From Perkinsus marinus ATCC 50983 (Eukaryota; Perkinsozoa; Perkinsida; Perkinsidae): a DNA stretch of 64,000 nucleotides. Every line of letters begins with the position of its first letter. Within the stretch, counting starts at the first letter, position 1. The DNA is taken from NCBI RefSeq assembly GCF_000006405.1, contig NW_003207820.1, forward strand, positions 8,337 through 72,336, given 5' to 3'. Positions 1-12,562 of this stretch are shown piece by piece. Both the position numbers and the translations under genes were made by a program. The notes beneath the pieces are model-generated. The model was not told the DNA's origin. It saw only the letters and a program-made list of their open reading frames with translations, and did no database searches.

Positions 1-111
1 CGTTGCGTTGAGAGAAGAAGTGACGTTGGACGGAGAAGACAAACCGGCGAACACTAGAGCAATAACACTGAGGGGCCGGGTAATGGGAGCACTATCAACA
101 CGCGATAGGGT

Positions 112-415
112 TCAACAGATGCCGCGACGGTTACTGTTATGTTGCAGCCATCCAAGAGCGTCCCCGTTAGTAATATAGGAGAAGACAACAGCAACGACCG
201 CCATGAGTATTGCCCACAAGATGCGGTATCTGAATAACAGTTATATGGCTGCATTGATGCAGAGGAGGCAGGCCTGACTTGTAGAAGGCTAAGGTGATGT
301 AGTCCATGACACGAATGGTCCAGGCAACCCTGTTCTCGAACGGGACTGAGGTTGTGGGCTCATGAACCTCCGTGAACATCGGAGTAGCAGTCGTATCACT
401 AGTAGTGGCGGACAT
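112..415 (-). CDS. Small single-pass membrane protein, hypothetical
   Basis: Two exons (279-415 and 112-229) join across a 49-nt GT-AG intron (230-278) in matching phase to give 84 codons from an ATG at 415 to a TGA. The N-terminal half is polar and rich in Thr. It is followed by a hydrophobic stretch at about residues 47-63 (ILWAILMAVVAVVFSYI) and a short hydrophilic tail. I do not recognise the family. The continuous reading frame without the intron stays open but lacks the membrane segment, so the spliced version is preferred. It is divergent from the ANP32-like gene, with about 500 bp between the two starts. The function is unknown, and the gene rests only on splice-frame agreement and the membrane segment. 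Confidence 0.45.
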
Positions 416-916
416 AGAGCGAGAAACTACAGGGAGTAGAAGTCATGGATGCTTCGGGGTTCAACATTGGGTGGATAAGGGTACAGTCGTTGGTAATAGT
501 TCTGGAAAGCCTGTGTGAGAGGGGCAGGGTTGTGAGGTAAACCAACCTTACTGGAGAGTCTCTACCAATGACTTCCCAGCTCAATCCTCGACAGCGGTAG
601 AGCGAAGCATCTCAAAGCAATGAGAGAATCCAGACCAACTATCCTAACCCTACAGCGCGTGTGCGGGGGCTACCGACTGTAAGATAACAATTTGTTGGCG
701 CAGCAGAGAACGCCTGTTCAAATGCCCAGCGAGGTTCGATTCGACCCGAGGCCAGTTTTCTGTCAATATTTTGAAGTTGTGACACATCCTGTGCTTTCGA
801 ATAGGCGACTATTCACGATTTCCCTTGAAAATCTGAATTTACCCCAAATAGGCTCTGTCGTATTGTAAGTTTCGTTTTCTGTGGCCGTCACTGAACTCAA
901 CCGTTCTCTGCCTGTC
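416..916. other. Intergenic, between divergent genes
   Basis: No recognisable coding sequence. It should hold the promoters of the small membrane protein (-) and the ANP32-like gene (+). A sequence resembling a tRNA B box (ggttcgattcg, about 733-743) is present, without a convincing tRNA around it. Confidence 0.5.
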
Positions 917-1927
917 ATGGTAGCCCAAATACCTTCACTCTTAGAGGCATTCAAACGCTATGCCAAGGAACAGGATGTTGCGCACTTTGATAAACTTGAA
1001 GAAGTACGAGCATCACAGAAAACACTCCGAGTCCCTCCTAAAGCTCATTGCAGGTGATCCTAGATGGACTATCGATTCCTGTATTGGGGGATCTATCTTT
1101 TCTAAAGGACTGCAATGTGGGGTTCCTCTCCCTTAACAACTGCCAAGTGGGGGCCATTGACCATCCCTTCCCAGAAGGCACCAAGATAGAACGTCTCGAA
1201 TTGAACTGTAAGACTGTGCCCTAATGCACCCGGCTATAGCAAGACGATCTCTGTGAATCTATGGATGAACTTCAATGTGCTGTTTTTAGCCAACAATCTT
1301 TCGGACAGGAAGTCCCTCGAAGCTCTTGGTAATTTGAAAGAGACCTTGCAAGAGCTCCACCTGGCAAATAACAAGTATGTGTTAAGGATGAGGGAGAGTC
1401 GAAGGTTTGTATCAGACTCGCTGAACTGGACGCTCTAATCCCTCTCCACAAGCTTGTGAACATACGTATACTCAACTTGATCGAGTAAGCCACTACAAAT
1501 GACTCGAGTAAGCCAATTCCATCAGCAACCCCGTTGATGGCATTGACAATGATGAGCAAATGGCAAAAGCAGCGTATCGTGAAGACCTCCTCAACGCACT
1601 ACCGAATCTCCAAGTGCTTGACGGTTACGATAGAAACGTATTATTATCGATGGCTAGACGAGTATCACCCAATGCATGTTTAGGGAGAAGAGGTACTCTT
1701 CGAAGACTCCGAGCCAGAGGATGATGAAGATGCCTACACGAGCGATTCTGAGGACGACGATGAAGACGTTGATGGAGAACAGGAAGAGGAGGAAGAGGAG
1801 GAGGATGGGGCTGATGACGATGAGAATGTGAGTGTTTAGGTTTACTGGTCAGAGGCATGTAGCATGTGTATTATTGCAGGAAGAAGTACCACATGCTAAG
1901 AGGAGGAAAATTGATGATACCGAGTGA
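917..1927 (+). CDS. ANP32-like acidic leucine-rich nuclear phosphoprotein
   Basis: Seven exons: 917-1003, 1054-1207, 1290-1374, 1416-1484, 1526-1637, 1684-1827 and 1880-1927. All are bounded by GT-AG introns of 41-82 nt and all are in phase, giving 232 aa. Residues about 20-145 are leucine-rich repeats (LSLNNCQVGAI, LELNSNNLS, LQELHLANNK, IRILNLIDNPV). They end in the LRR-capping sequence LPNLQVLDGYDRN, which is the family hallmark. Residues about 155-215 are almost entirely Asp/Glu, and the protein ends with a basic KRRK cluster, a likely nuclear localisation signal. ANP32 proteins are nuclear histone chaperone or phosphatase-inhibitor type regulators of chromatin and mRNA fate. The start at 917 is the first ATG in frame with the LRRs. 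No breaks are seen, and the domain order and length match the family. Confidence 0.85.
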
Positions 1928-2669
1928 TTACCGTCTGTCCTCGTACGAAGTTGTTGATGGTGGTGGTGGCCGTGATTAATCAATCGACTACCTGGGCCTT
2001 TTCATCTCTACTCGACGGAGGTCTGCGTTACTCAAGTGCGACACAAAGAGTGTTTTCTTTAGTTTCCAGCTTGCAATTTCTCCTTATACCACAACCTCAA
2101 AATTGCTGTGCTCCTATAAGCCCTGGAGATTTCCCAGACTTGGATGCATAACCCTCCCAGTATCTCATCACTAACCGACGGTCGACCAAACTCTACGACT
2201 GCGATCAGTTCACTAAGTGTATTTGAAAGTGAGTTACTCATTGCATCAAAGCCGTTCTTGAGTCTGATCCAGTGAGCAGTGTGGTAGAAAATTCCCTCCT
2301 TCCTGGGCTAAGGGCGCTTTCCTTCCTAGGGTAGACTTTCTTATAGTCGAAAAACGGGGAGGAAAGCACGGGTGCTTGGCACCCCTGATACACTATCGAT
2401 AGTGGTAGTAGTATGATAGCAGTATAAACGTCCCATATTGAGTGGATCAACTCGACACCGTGGTCGGCTCGAGAAAACCTCAAATCTGATAGATTAATAG
2501 ATTTAGTACCTGTTTTTTGGCTGACAGTATAGACCAGCCTCGAAACAGATACCAGAAAACTATTCTCCGTGACGGCGTAGCTTGACTCACGAAAAGAAAA
2601 ACATTTGCTGTTCGTCAGCAGGAAATGGATCAATAACTGGAAAATGAGTCATTCTCATTGACCATAGGT
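1928..2669. other. Intergenic, no gene recognised
   Basis: There is an open frame on the minus strand at 2238-2633 (131 codons) with no recognisable motif and no splice partners. I do not call it a gene. Confidence 0.4.
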
Positions 2670-5600
2670 TCAATCCGAACTGGAAGCTGATTCCTCATTT
2701 GATTCGGATTCCACCAGACCATCACGAGCCTTGCCTACGGTTCTCCCTATCCCAGCGTTGGGTATCGCTGCTTTTCTGGTAAGACGACCCTCCAGCTGCT
2801 GTCTAACAAAGTCTCGTGGACCCGACAGCTCACCATGAGGCTGATGAGCCAGGACTCTATCTATCACCGTTGAGTGGGTGACTTTCTTGTTCTTGGCCTT
2901 GGGATCATTGGCCTTCCTCCTGAAGCCAGTAAAAGTCTTGGGCATTCTTTCCAAACTGGACATGAGGAAGTGATCCACATTCTCTGAGGATAAACCTAAG
3001 GAGTTCCAAACCAAGAACGCTTCCTTGGAGAGTCCAGAATGGCCAAGATGCCTGCGAGGGCTACAGCTGTTCAGCACCGAGCATTGGGCCTCCACCACGC
3101 TTTCACAGTGAGTTTTCATGGCGCAACAAGCGATGATATAAATACAATCTTCACATCCCGAGTATATCCGCGAGTTGGTATGCACTTCGCACCACACAGC
3201 CTCCATGTCGATCTTGGGCAAACCATCCCCCACTGGCATTGGGAGAAACTTCTCACATAAGCGATCGCGAAGCTCTAGATACTGTGCTCGCAGTCCAGTA
3301 AGGTCAGTTGAGAACTCCAAATCGGGCTTGAAGCTGCGAACGAAATCTGCGACGACCCCGAAGTGTTCGTCGGGACTATTCAAGCATTGAAGATTCGGGG
3401 AGAGCCCATTCCTATCTAGCATATGATCGCAGCATTCGAGATTGATATCATCGCGAGAGCCGAACAGTGCCTCACCGCTGAGACACTGACAACAAGCTTC
3501 CAACCACGCTGGTGCATCCCTAAGCATGCGCTTCCCCAGCGCTGCGATCAGTTGGTCATTCCAGCTTACGCAGAACCCAATGGCTATCCTGAATAACCAC
3601 GGTGATATAGGGTCGAGCTTCACGGTCTGCCAAGATCTACCGACGAAGTCAATGCCAGCGAGGGTAGGATATGAATCTATCTTGAACTTATCCCGATCGA
3701 CAAACCAGATATGTTCAGCCCTCTGATCCCCAGAATCAACAATTGCATCATCCAGCTCTCTCAGCTCAGCTGATGCAATAATAAGTTCGTCACGGAGATG
3801 ATGCACCGATGTGAGCACCTGCCAAGGCCGACGGTTGACAGCTTGAGCCGTGCAAGATGCTGAGGCTATTTTGTTGAGAGTATCATGGCTGACGGCGAAC
3901 TTGAGCACCCAGTCTATCTTCTTGACCTGAGGGAATGTACTTGCCAATTGAGCGTAACTCATGCGTGCGACAAACGTGTAATCGAAACTCACTGTGAGTT
4001 GCGATTACGCGTTTGTCGCACATGACAACCGCTGTCAGACAGCTCCCCTGCAGGTTCCACAGAGGTTACAGGACTCGCTCACCTAGCTCACATATGGCAC
4101 GATAGTTGATGATGAAGTTGCGGTAGACGCGGCACTCGCTTGACGCCCATCTGGTCGATGAAAAGGATAAGGGCACTGCAAATGGAAGTCCTAGCGCTTC
4201 AGCTTGTGCCTTGAGGTTCTCATAGGCATTGCCGTGCCTCGAAGGCATCGCTGGATGTAGGATGCTGCGCATATCAGTGACGCCCTTATGCGAATCGTCG
4301 ACGGCAAGCTCAATCCGATGTGCTATGCACCACGAATGGAAAATCTGATCATCCTCGCAGCCAATGGCCTCTGCTAATCTTGTGCCAACTTTCAGCGCAT
4401 GGTACTCCCCATCCGTGGCCAAAGCCACGAGGTTGTCCCGAAGAAACTCTTCCGTGAACCCGAAGGATATGAGAGACTCCAGAAGCGTAGCTGTGAGACC
4501 GGATCCGGTCTTATCTGTGCATATCGGTGCTTCTAGTAAGTAGGCGACTGCTCTCCCACCAAGGTGATAGCACAGGTGGTTTGAACAGTACGACGCTGAG
4601 TTGTCAGCTTGTCGCATGATGATGCCATAGGACTTGGTCTCATGTTGAAGCACCGTTGTGGGGACTCGAAGGCATAAACTATTCTTGCCCTAAGCTCGTG
4701 GACCATAGCATCAATGAACTGCGGCAAGAAATGAACCCGAGAATGATTTTTATCCCCCAAAAGTATCTGATTCACGGCCTGCAAGGCCAGCAATCTCTCA
4801 AACTCTCTGTGGCTGTGACCTTCGACAACATTGAAATAAGCAGTGCGAGCCACCGCCAGGGCCTCGCTCCGTCGCGTACGCGTTCTGCCCGTCTCGCCAA
4901 TACTGATGCATCTATTGTGAGTCGGTACTTTGAGATGGTCCTTGAGGGAAGCGATCAGATCACGTTGCCTTTCTGCAGAAGGTATCGAATCTCCGACACT
5001 GAATACGCCTAATCTATCGAAGAAGCCAGGACGCTCATTCCTGGGGATAGACCATTTATGGGTATCGCACACCGTGCATCGGACCTTCCGCAAGTCGTCG
5101 TCTAATTTATAGGGGCCGATGTTAGCGATTCTGTGGCGGAAGTCGAGTTCGCGTTGGTGGCGGGCGTCGTTAGCCAGGTGTTGGTCAAGCAGAGCTTTGA
5201 TCTCATCCAGCTTTTCGGTTTGAGCCCTCACAAGTGTAGCCAATCCACCTCTCGTAACGTCGAAAACATGAGCGACGGGCTGCGGAGCTGCTGTCTGGTT
5301 CTGCTGTGGTGCTCCTGGGCACTCTATGGATGCAGCGGATGGTTCGGAACTTCCCAAATGGCCTGAGATGTAGTTGACGCGCTATACATCGTGCATGATA
5401 ATCATACTATGATAAGTCTTAAAACATATAAGCCGTTGACCTACCCTCAGCTTCCATGGCACAGCGATCCCTTTTACTCCCCATGGTCCTGATCGGAATA
5501 CCACTGTTATCTCCAGATGACTCTGAGCTAGCATGTCCGCTGGGAGCGCTTGGGACCCCGGCTGACCGAGCGCCCCTATCACCGCCCCCTGTCGGGGCAA

Positions 5601-5757
5601 AGAAGTCTAATAGAGAGCTTTGACCTTTCTCGGGCTTGTATGCTTCCGGCTGCCCCGGGTGGTGGCGACCGAAGTGATCGTAGAGACGGAAATTGTCCTT
5701 CCGCGCTTTATGTGGGCAGTACATGCACTCTGCCATTTCTCTTGATGGAGCGCTCAT
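2670..5757 (-). CDS. hAT-like transposase with N-terminal BED-type zinc finger
   Basis: Four exons on the minus strand (5445-5757, 4720-5362, 4070-4678, 2670-3939) join in phase to 944 aa from an ATG at 5757. Introns are 82, 41 and 130 nt. The N-terminus has a Cys-x2-Cys ... His-x4-His finger (CMYCPHK, GRHH) as in BED/C2H2 fingers of transposases, followed by the SLLDFF motif. The central part has the hAT-type core: a conserved Asp in LVALATDGE and HSWCIAHRIELA. The C-terminus has the CESVVEAQCSVLNS...LSKEAFLVWNSL segment that resembles the hAT catalytic Glu and dimerisation region. The exon 2/3 joint looks like a frameshift unless the 41-nt intron 4679-4719 is used. With it the gene is open from end to end. 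It is either an intact mobile element gene or a domesticated copy; I saw no terminal inverted repeats or target-site duplication around it. Confidence 0.7.
3966..4020. repeat. 55-bp near-perfect palindrome
   Basis: Two 27-nt arms (3966-3992 and 3994-4020) are inverted copies with two mismatches, separated by one base. The palindrome lies inside the longest intron (3940-4069) of the hAT-like gene and could fold into a long hairpin in DNA or in the pre-mRNA. Confidence 0.9.
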
Positions 5758-7592
5758 TGGCTTGAAAACCTATGAGTGATAAGCTGAAACTGGAGCTGTC
5801 ATGAGGACCCTCTACACAGCCTATTTGTGAGCAAGCTACACCTTCAATCCCTCGCAATAGCCATCAATATTCTTGATTCAAGGCGTGACGTGACGCCGCG
5901 CATGGTGGAACGCATGCGCATGCTCACGAACCGAATAAGATGCGCAATCAATCTACTCGGAATGGAGATGAACAAAGTCGTATCCCAGTCAGACAGTCGA
6001 GTTGGAACGCTGAACAAGCTTTCTTGCTATTGTTGCAGCTGTATTCTTCATTGTATAGCCTCTAAACTCAGTGTATTTTCATCCGCTGAACTGGTATTCG
6101 CGAGACACTGTTTTTTAGCAGCGCAACTTGTGCGTGACATGCAGCGCGGCTAATGCATTGATACAACTGGTAGTCGAATCCCCAGTCCGCCGACTCACGC
6201 GGACGTACGGCTGATTTTGTACACTTTATCCCCGGTTGTCCTTCCTTGTTTCCTGGAACTTCCTTGCCCACATATGTGGGCAGGTACCCCCACTTTCTAC
6301 CACACTGCCAGTGAGTGACTCGGAGTTTTTCACTCGGAGAAAAACGTACAAGGCTAGTACGTCTGATTGGAATAATTGGTCCCAGCTCTTAATAAATCAA
6401 GTAAATTTTTAAGTGAAATTTTCGGAAAGTTCGAATTCGACAAGTTGCGAAAAAACGAAAGTTGTTCTCCACGCGGTTTTTACTCATGCTGCGAGATTTC
6501 TTCGCTGTGTGACTCCCGGTGTCGTCGTCGAATTTCCGCTTCTATTTAGTGGAGCTTTCAGTCTAGTTCCACACGGATTGAGCAAGGTAGTTTGGATTTA
6601 CTTGATAGTTCAAGAATTTACCCTTGGTATAACTTGAGCTCAGATTAATATGGTAAAAGCTCACAGCAACCGAGTCCAGCCATTGGCCAACACTGATTGA
6701 CAACCTCACAGTATAAACCCTTTTGCGAGACGGGATCCCATATAGTATCCACATGATCATATTCCGAACCGTGGCACAACTGATATGGTCAACTGTACAC
6801 CGGGCAGGTGAACATCATCACATTAGTCTATACCAACCATGGACATCACTCGATGAAAGCGTATTGATATAGGCATCACCACCAAGTGCATCATGTGTTT
6901 AACATACGATGCATACAAGGGCGCTCTCGGGGGACACTCGCACACAATCTTTGCTCCTTAGCTTGGCGTTCAGCTAGCTGCTCAGTCATGCTATGTTTTC
7001 TTATGTACTTAACTTTGGAATTCTATTGTTGTGTTCATCATCGATTGTAAGAAAAAGGCCAATACCTTCTTACCTAGGATAAAGCAATCTACGTATTGTA
7101 TTTCTTTATCAATTCTCAGACGTTGGTAGATTTGTCCATACATAGTTACATCGTTGGACAGAAATGTCAATAAGTGTACATGAACATCGTGCAATATAAC
7201 CGTGGCATCTCTATTAACGTCTTTGTTTGCTTATTGAGATACTTCGCTCCATCACACCTTCCTAAGCATCGAGTTTGGCCGTGTTGCGTACATGGGAGTA
7301 TGCGTGCAATTCATCTGGTTAAACGAGACGAATGGTTCCTCAATACTGTTGTTTGTGCTTGAATGCACTAAAACAGCGGGGTCCTCACATCGGAGGCATT
7401 TCCCTCAGGCATTTAGGGAAGGGGACAGCAGATCACACAATGCGGAATTTACGCTAAAAATTCCGTGTAGCCGCCGAATGACGTGCTACATGAGTCTTAG
7501 GCGGATCCCCGTGATAGCATTGTGTAGGCATTTGTTTAGGAAGTTAAGACAGCAACTGAGAGTCACCAAAGTTGGGGAGATCGGAGTGAGCT
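5758..7592. other. Intergenic, no gene recognised
   Basis: About 1.8 kb, AT-richer than the neighbours. Only short overlapping frames are present and none has recognisable motifs. It probably includes the 5' region of the ENT transporter. Confidence 0.5.
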
Positions 7593-7700
7593 ATGCGGCT
7601 TGAGGGGAGGATGGCGTTTTCAAGGCTGGCTTATGGAATCGGCAAGGGATTGGTTTCATGTCTGCAATTGGTTCCAGTTCCCCTTCCTTGTCACCCAACT

Positions 7701-8996
7701 ATGACCATCTTCACTTGTTTTGGTGCTGAGCAACCTATCGCTGACAGAGTTGATGATGTGGCCACGGTTGAGTCCGTGGAGGGAGTCGTTCCAGTTGACG
7801 TGACAAAGAGCGAGAGCAAGGTTGTCGACTGGAAGTTGAAGGCCATGTTCTGCGTTATCGGCTGTGTTGCCCTCCTTGGCTGGAACTTCATCCTGGGCGA
7901 GCTTGGTACCCTCATCGATGCCTTCGGAGATGCTTATGGAACTTGGTGCTCTCTGTGCTACTCACTCTGCATCAACGCTGGTCAGCTGATGCTTATATGG
8001 ATCGGCAATCGGTTCAGGTTTGGTCCCCGCTTCTACACTGGTTGTGTCACGATGGGCATCAGTATGATGCTCATTGCTGTTTGTGCCATCACCTTCGCCA
8101 GGGATAACCAGGCAGCGGGATTTGGTGCTGGCTGTGTTCTCATCGGAATCTTTGGGTTTGCCAACTCGCTCATGGAGTCCTCGATGTTCGGCCTGGCTGC
8201 TCTCGTCGATCCGGTCTGTACTGAGTTCATCCTCATCGGCGAAGGTCTTTCTGGTCTCATCGCCTGGCCGTTGGACATGCTCTGTCAGGCAATCCTGCAG
8301 GGATGTGGTGTCACCGACTACACTTATCCACGAATGGTGCTTTTCTATGGTATTGGTATGCTAGCCAACTTCGCCACTGTCCCTATGTACAAGTATGCTA
8401 TGCAGAAGCATCCTCTTATGCGTGTTGTCCTCGAGCTGGAGGAAGGTCGCCAAAAGTTCGTATTAAAAAGAGAGATGAAGCGCCCACTCGGCCAAGTCGT
8501 TTGGGACACAGTTCCTCAAGCCTTCAATGTTTGGCTCAGTTTCACCATTACATTTACTGTTTTCCCCTGGCTTGTATTCGAGATGAAGCCCTCGGACTTA
8601 TCCGTTGGGTTGTTCGGTCAACTCATGACCTATTGCTATCAGGTCTTCGATACAGTCGGTCGTTCATCGCCTAGCTACCACCTCCGCTTGGGAAAGAGAG
8701 GCACTCGCTTTGCAGCCTTTGGTCGTTTGATTTTCATTGCCTTGTTCTTCCTCTGTGCTGAAGTGAATGTGAACCCTCTGAACCAGGATTGGTTCCGCTT
8801 TGTTGTCATGGCTTGCTTTGCTGGCTCTAATGGTGTTGTCGCGTCCTGGTGTATGATTCATGGACCGACACAAGTTGATCAAGACGAGCATGAGGAGTTG
8901 GAGATCGCTGGTTATGTGATGGCTTTTGGTCTTATCTGTGGTATTCTGATCGGCTCAGTGCTCGCTACTATCATCCAACAAACTGCCTTCATGTGA
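7701..8996 (+). CDS. Equilibrative nucleoside transporter (ENT/SLC29 family)
   Basis: A single uninterrupted frame encodes 431 aa from the ATG at 7701. An upstream in-frame ATG at 7593 would add 36 residues of low-complexity, weakly hydrophobic sequence, so 7701 is preferred. About 11 hydrophobic segments are visible. ENT signatures are GWNFILGELGTLIDAF in helix 1, FDTVGRSSPSY near helix 8, SNGVVASWCMIHGPTQV near helix 10 and EIAGYVMAFGLICGILIGSVLA in the last helix. A charged loop between helices 6 and 7 (about EEGRQKFVLKREMKR) matches the large cytoplasmic loop of the family. ENTs carry nucleosides or nucleobases across the plasma membrane by facilitated diffusion or proton coupling, which would support purine salvage. 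The gene is intronless while most neighbours are intron-rich, and its codon use is biased to C-ending codons, suggesting high expression. Confidence 0.85.
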   Translation: MTIFTCFGAEQPIADRVDDVATVESVEGVVPVDVTKSESKVVDWKLKAMFCVIGCVALLGWNFILGELGTLIDAFGDAYGTWCSLCYSLCINAGQLMLIWIGNRFRFGPRFYTGCVTMGISMMLIAVCAITFARDNQAAGFGAGCVLIGIFGFANSLMESSMFGLAALVDPVCTEFILIGEGLSGLIAWPLDMLCQAILQGCGVTDYTYPRMVLFYGIGMLANFATVPMYKYAMQKHPLMRVVLELEEGRQKFVLKREMKRPLGQVVWDTVPQAFNVWLSFTITFTVFPWLVFEMKPSDLSVGLFGQLMTYCYQVFDTVGRSSPSYHLRLGKRGTRFAAFGRLIFIALFFLCAEVNVNPLNQDWFRFVVMACFAGSNGVVASWCMIHGPTQVDQDEHEELEIAGYVMAFGLICGILIGSVLATIIQQTAFM

Positions 8997-9370
8997 GGCT
9001 TAAGAGAATTATTCTCCCACCTTGATTCTTAGATATCGTTACTGTCCATTGGCTCGTCATTTCTCATTGTATGTTACTCGAGGAAGTCTTGCGTCCCTCC
9101 CTGAGTGTCGGAGGATCAATTAGTGATGAGATCCCGATTAGAAACAGGTTAAAGGAAGCTTTGGCTCATGTCCCACGTTGAATTCCTTGAATCTTGCTAT
9201 GCCTGATTTCCTGCACTATTTGTATTGAACGTTTCTCTTCAATTAGGGCGGTTTGTGTTGCCATTCGGAGGGAAACCTGGTGGGCGGATTGTTGATTGCA
9301 TTCGCATCAACGACATCGCTCATTTGAAGGTCCATTCGATTGGTATGCCTCCCCCCCGCACTCCGTCACG
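8997..9370. other. Intergenic 3' flank of the ENT gene
   Basis: No coding feature recognised. It leads into the minisatellite. Confidence 0.4.
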
Positions 9371-9591
9371 CTGCACTCTCCCTCCCTCTGCACTCTCCCT
9401 CCTCGTACACTCCCCCTCCCTCTGCACTCTCCCTCCTCGTACACTCCCCCTCCCTCTGCACTCTCCCTCCCTCTGCACTCTCCCTCCCTCTGCACTCTCC
9501 CTCCCTCTGCACTCTCCCTCCCTCTGCACTCTCCCTCCCTCTGCACTCTCCCTCCCTCTACACTCTCCCCCCCTCTACACTCTCCCCCCTC
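9371..9591. repeat. 17-bp minisatellite, 13 copies
   Basis: Thirteen consecutive 17-bp units start at 9371. The consensus is ctgcactctccctccct. Two units are replaced by a gtacactccccctccct variant, giving a short 34-bp higher-order pattern, and the last two units carry longer C runs. One strand is almost pure pyrimidine. Because 17 is not a multiple of 3 and the unit has no stop in any phase, several frames stay open on both strands. These are artefacts of the repeat and are not called as genes. Confidence 0.95.
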
Positions 9592-10354
9592 CCGTGCTTT
9601 CCCTTCCGTCCTCTCCTGCACTATTCCGCCCCTATCTTTCCTCTTTATATATCTATTCGACAGATTCCGTTGAGAATTGGATCACAAGGGCACATCCCAA
9701 CTTCTCGATTCAGCTACCTTATTTTCCGCAATTAATCGTTCCATAAAGAGCAATTAAAAGAATTCTATCTACCCTGAACTTCATAGGTTTATTTTCGCGA
9801 CTTAAAAGCTATCATTCATAGCTTGTCAAGACCTTCGAAGTATATGTCTAACATACCCACACTGCTGATGAGTCATCAGTGATGACTGATGATAAAGAGA
9901 TTGAAAACGATGAGACCTCAAGTCACTCGCGACTTAGCTCATCCCGTGAGGCCTATGACCATGCAATTCGCATGGGAATGTGACACCTAGCCCCTGGTAC
10001 ATCGTCCTCACAATCTTCAAACAATCGTGCGGCAGCTATCGACTCCTGTAGTCAATGTAACAATAGAGTTGCTCAGTAATCAGACCCCACAAAGTGAGGT
10101 ATGGCAGTTGATTGCTGAATCGTGATAGCAACAAGGCTAGCGGGCAAAACGGGAAGTAGTGGCAACCCGCCTGCACTGTGTTCAACAGAGTAAGGCAATG
10201 CCACAAATCGTGCACGTGCTCAACCTCCCCGTCATGAGAGTTTCGAGCAGGGGCTGACTTCACTATTGCTCAGAGACCAGACCCACTTCACAAACTCTAT
10301 AACACAAGTAGTACAGCCTCGCGAAACTATCGTAATGAGTATCAACACTCGAGC
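9592..10354. other. Intergenic, no gene recognised
   Basis: No recognisable coding sequence. It is the 3' flank of the adenylosuccinate lyase gene. Confidence 0.4.
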
Positions 10355-12461
<2,107 letters not shown>

Positions 12462-12562
12462 TGGGTGGGGCAGGAGAGAGGTAGAAGTAACAAGCCTACA
12501 CAAAGTGTCCCACTAATCCTTGGAGTACGCAACTCAACTATGTAGTGAACAAGTATGAGTAT

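Noticed and set aside
2238-2633. 131-codon minus-strand ORF
   Set aside because: No motif, no splice partners, non-protein-like composition.
4650-4720. Apparent frameshift in a run of four G/C in the hAT-like gene
   Set aside because: A 41-nt GT-AG intron (4679-4719) restores the frame, so no indel is required.
9225-9746. Long low-complexity Leu/Pro/Ser ORFs on both strands
   Set aside because: They are read through the 17-bp minisatellite, which lacks stops in several frames; no independent coding signal.
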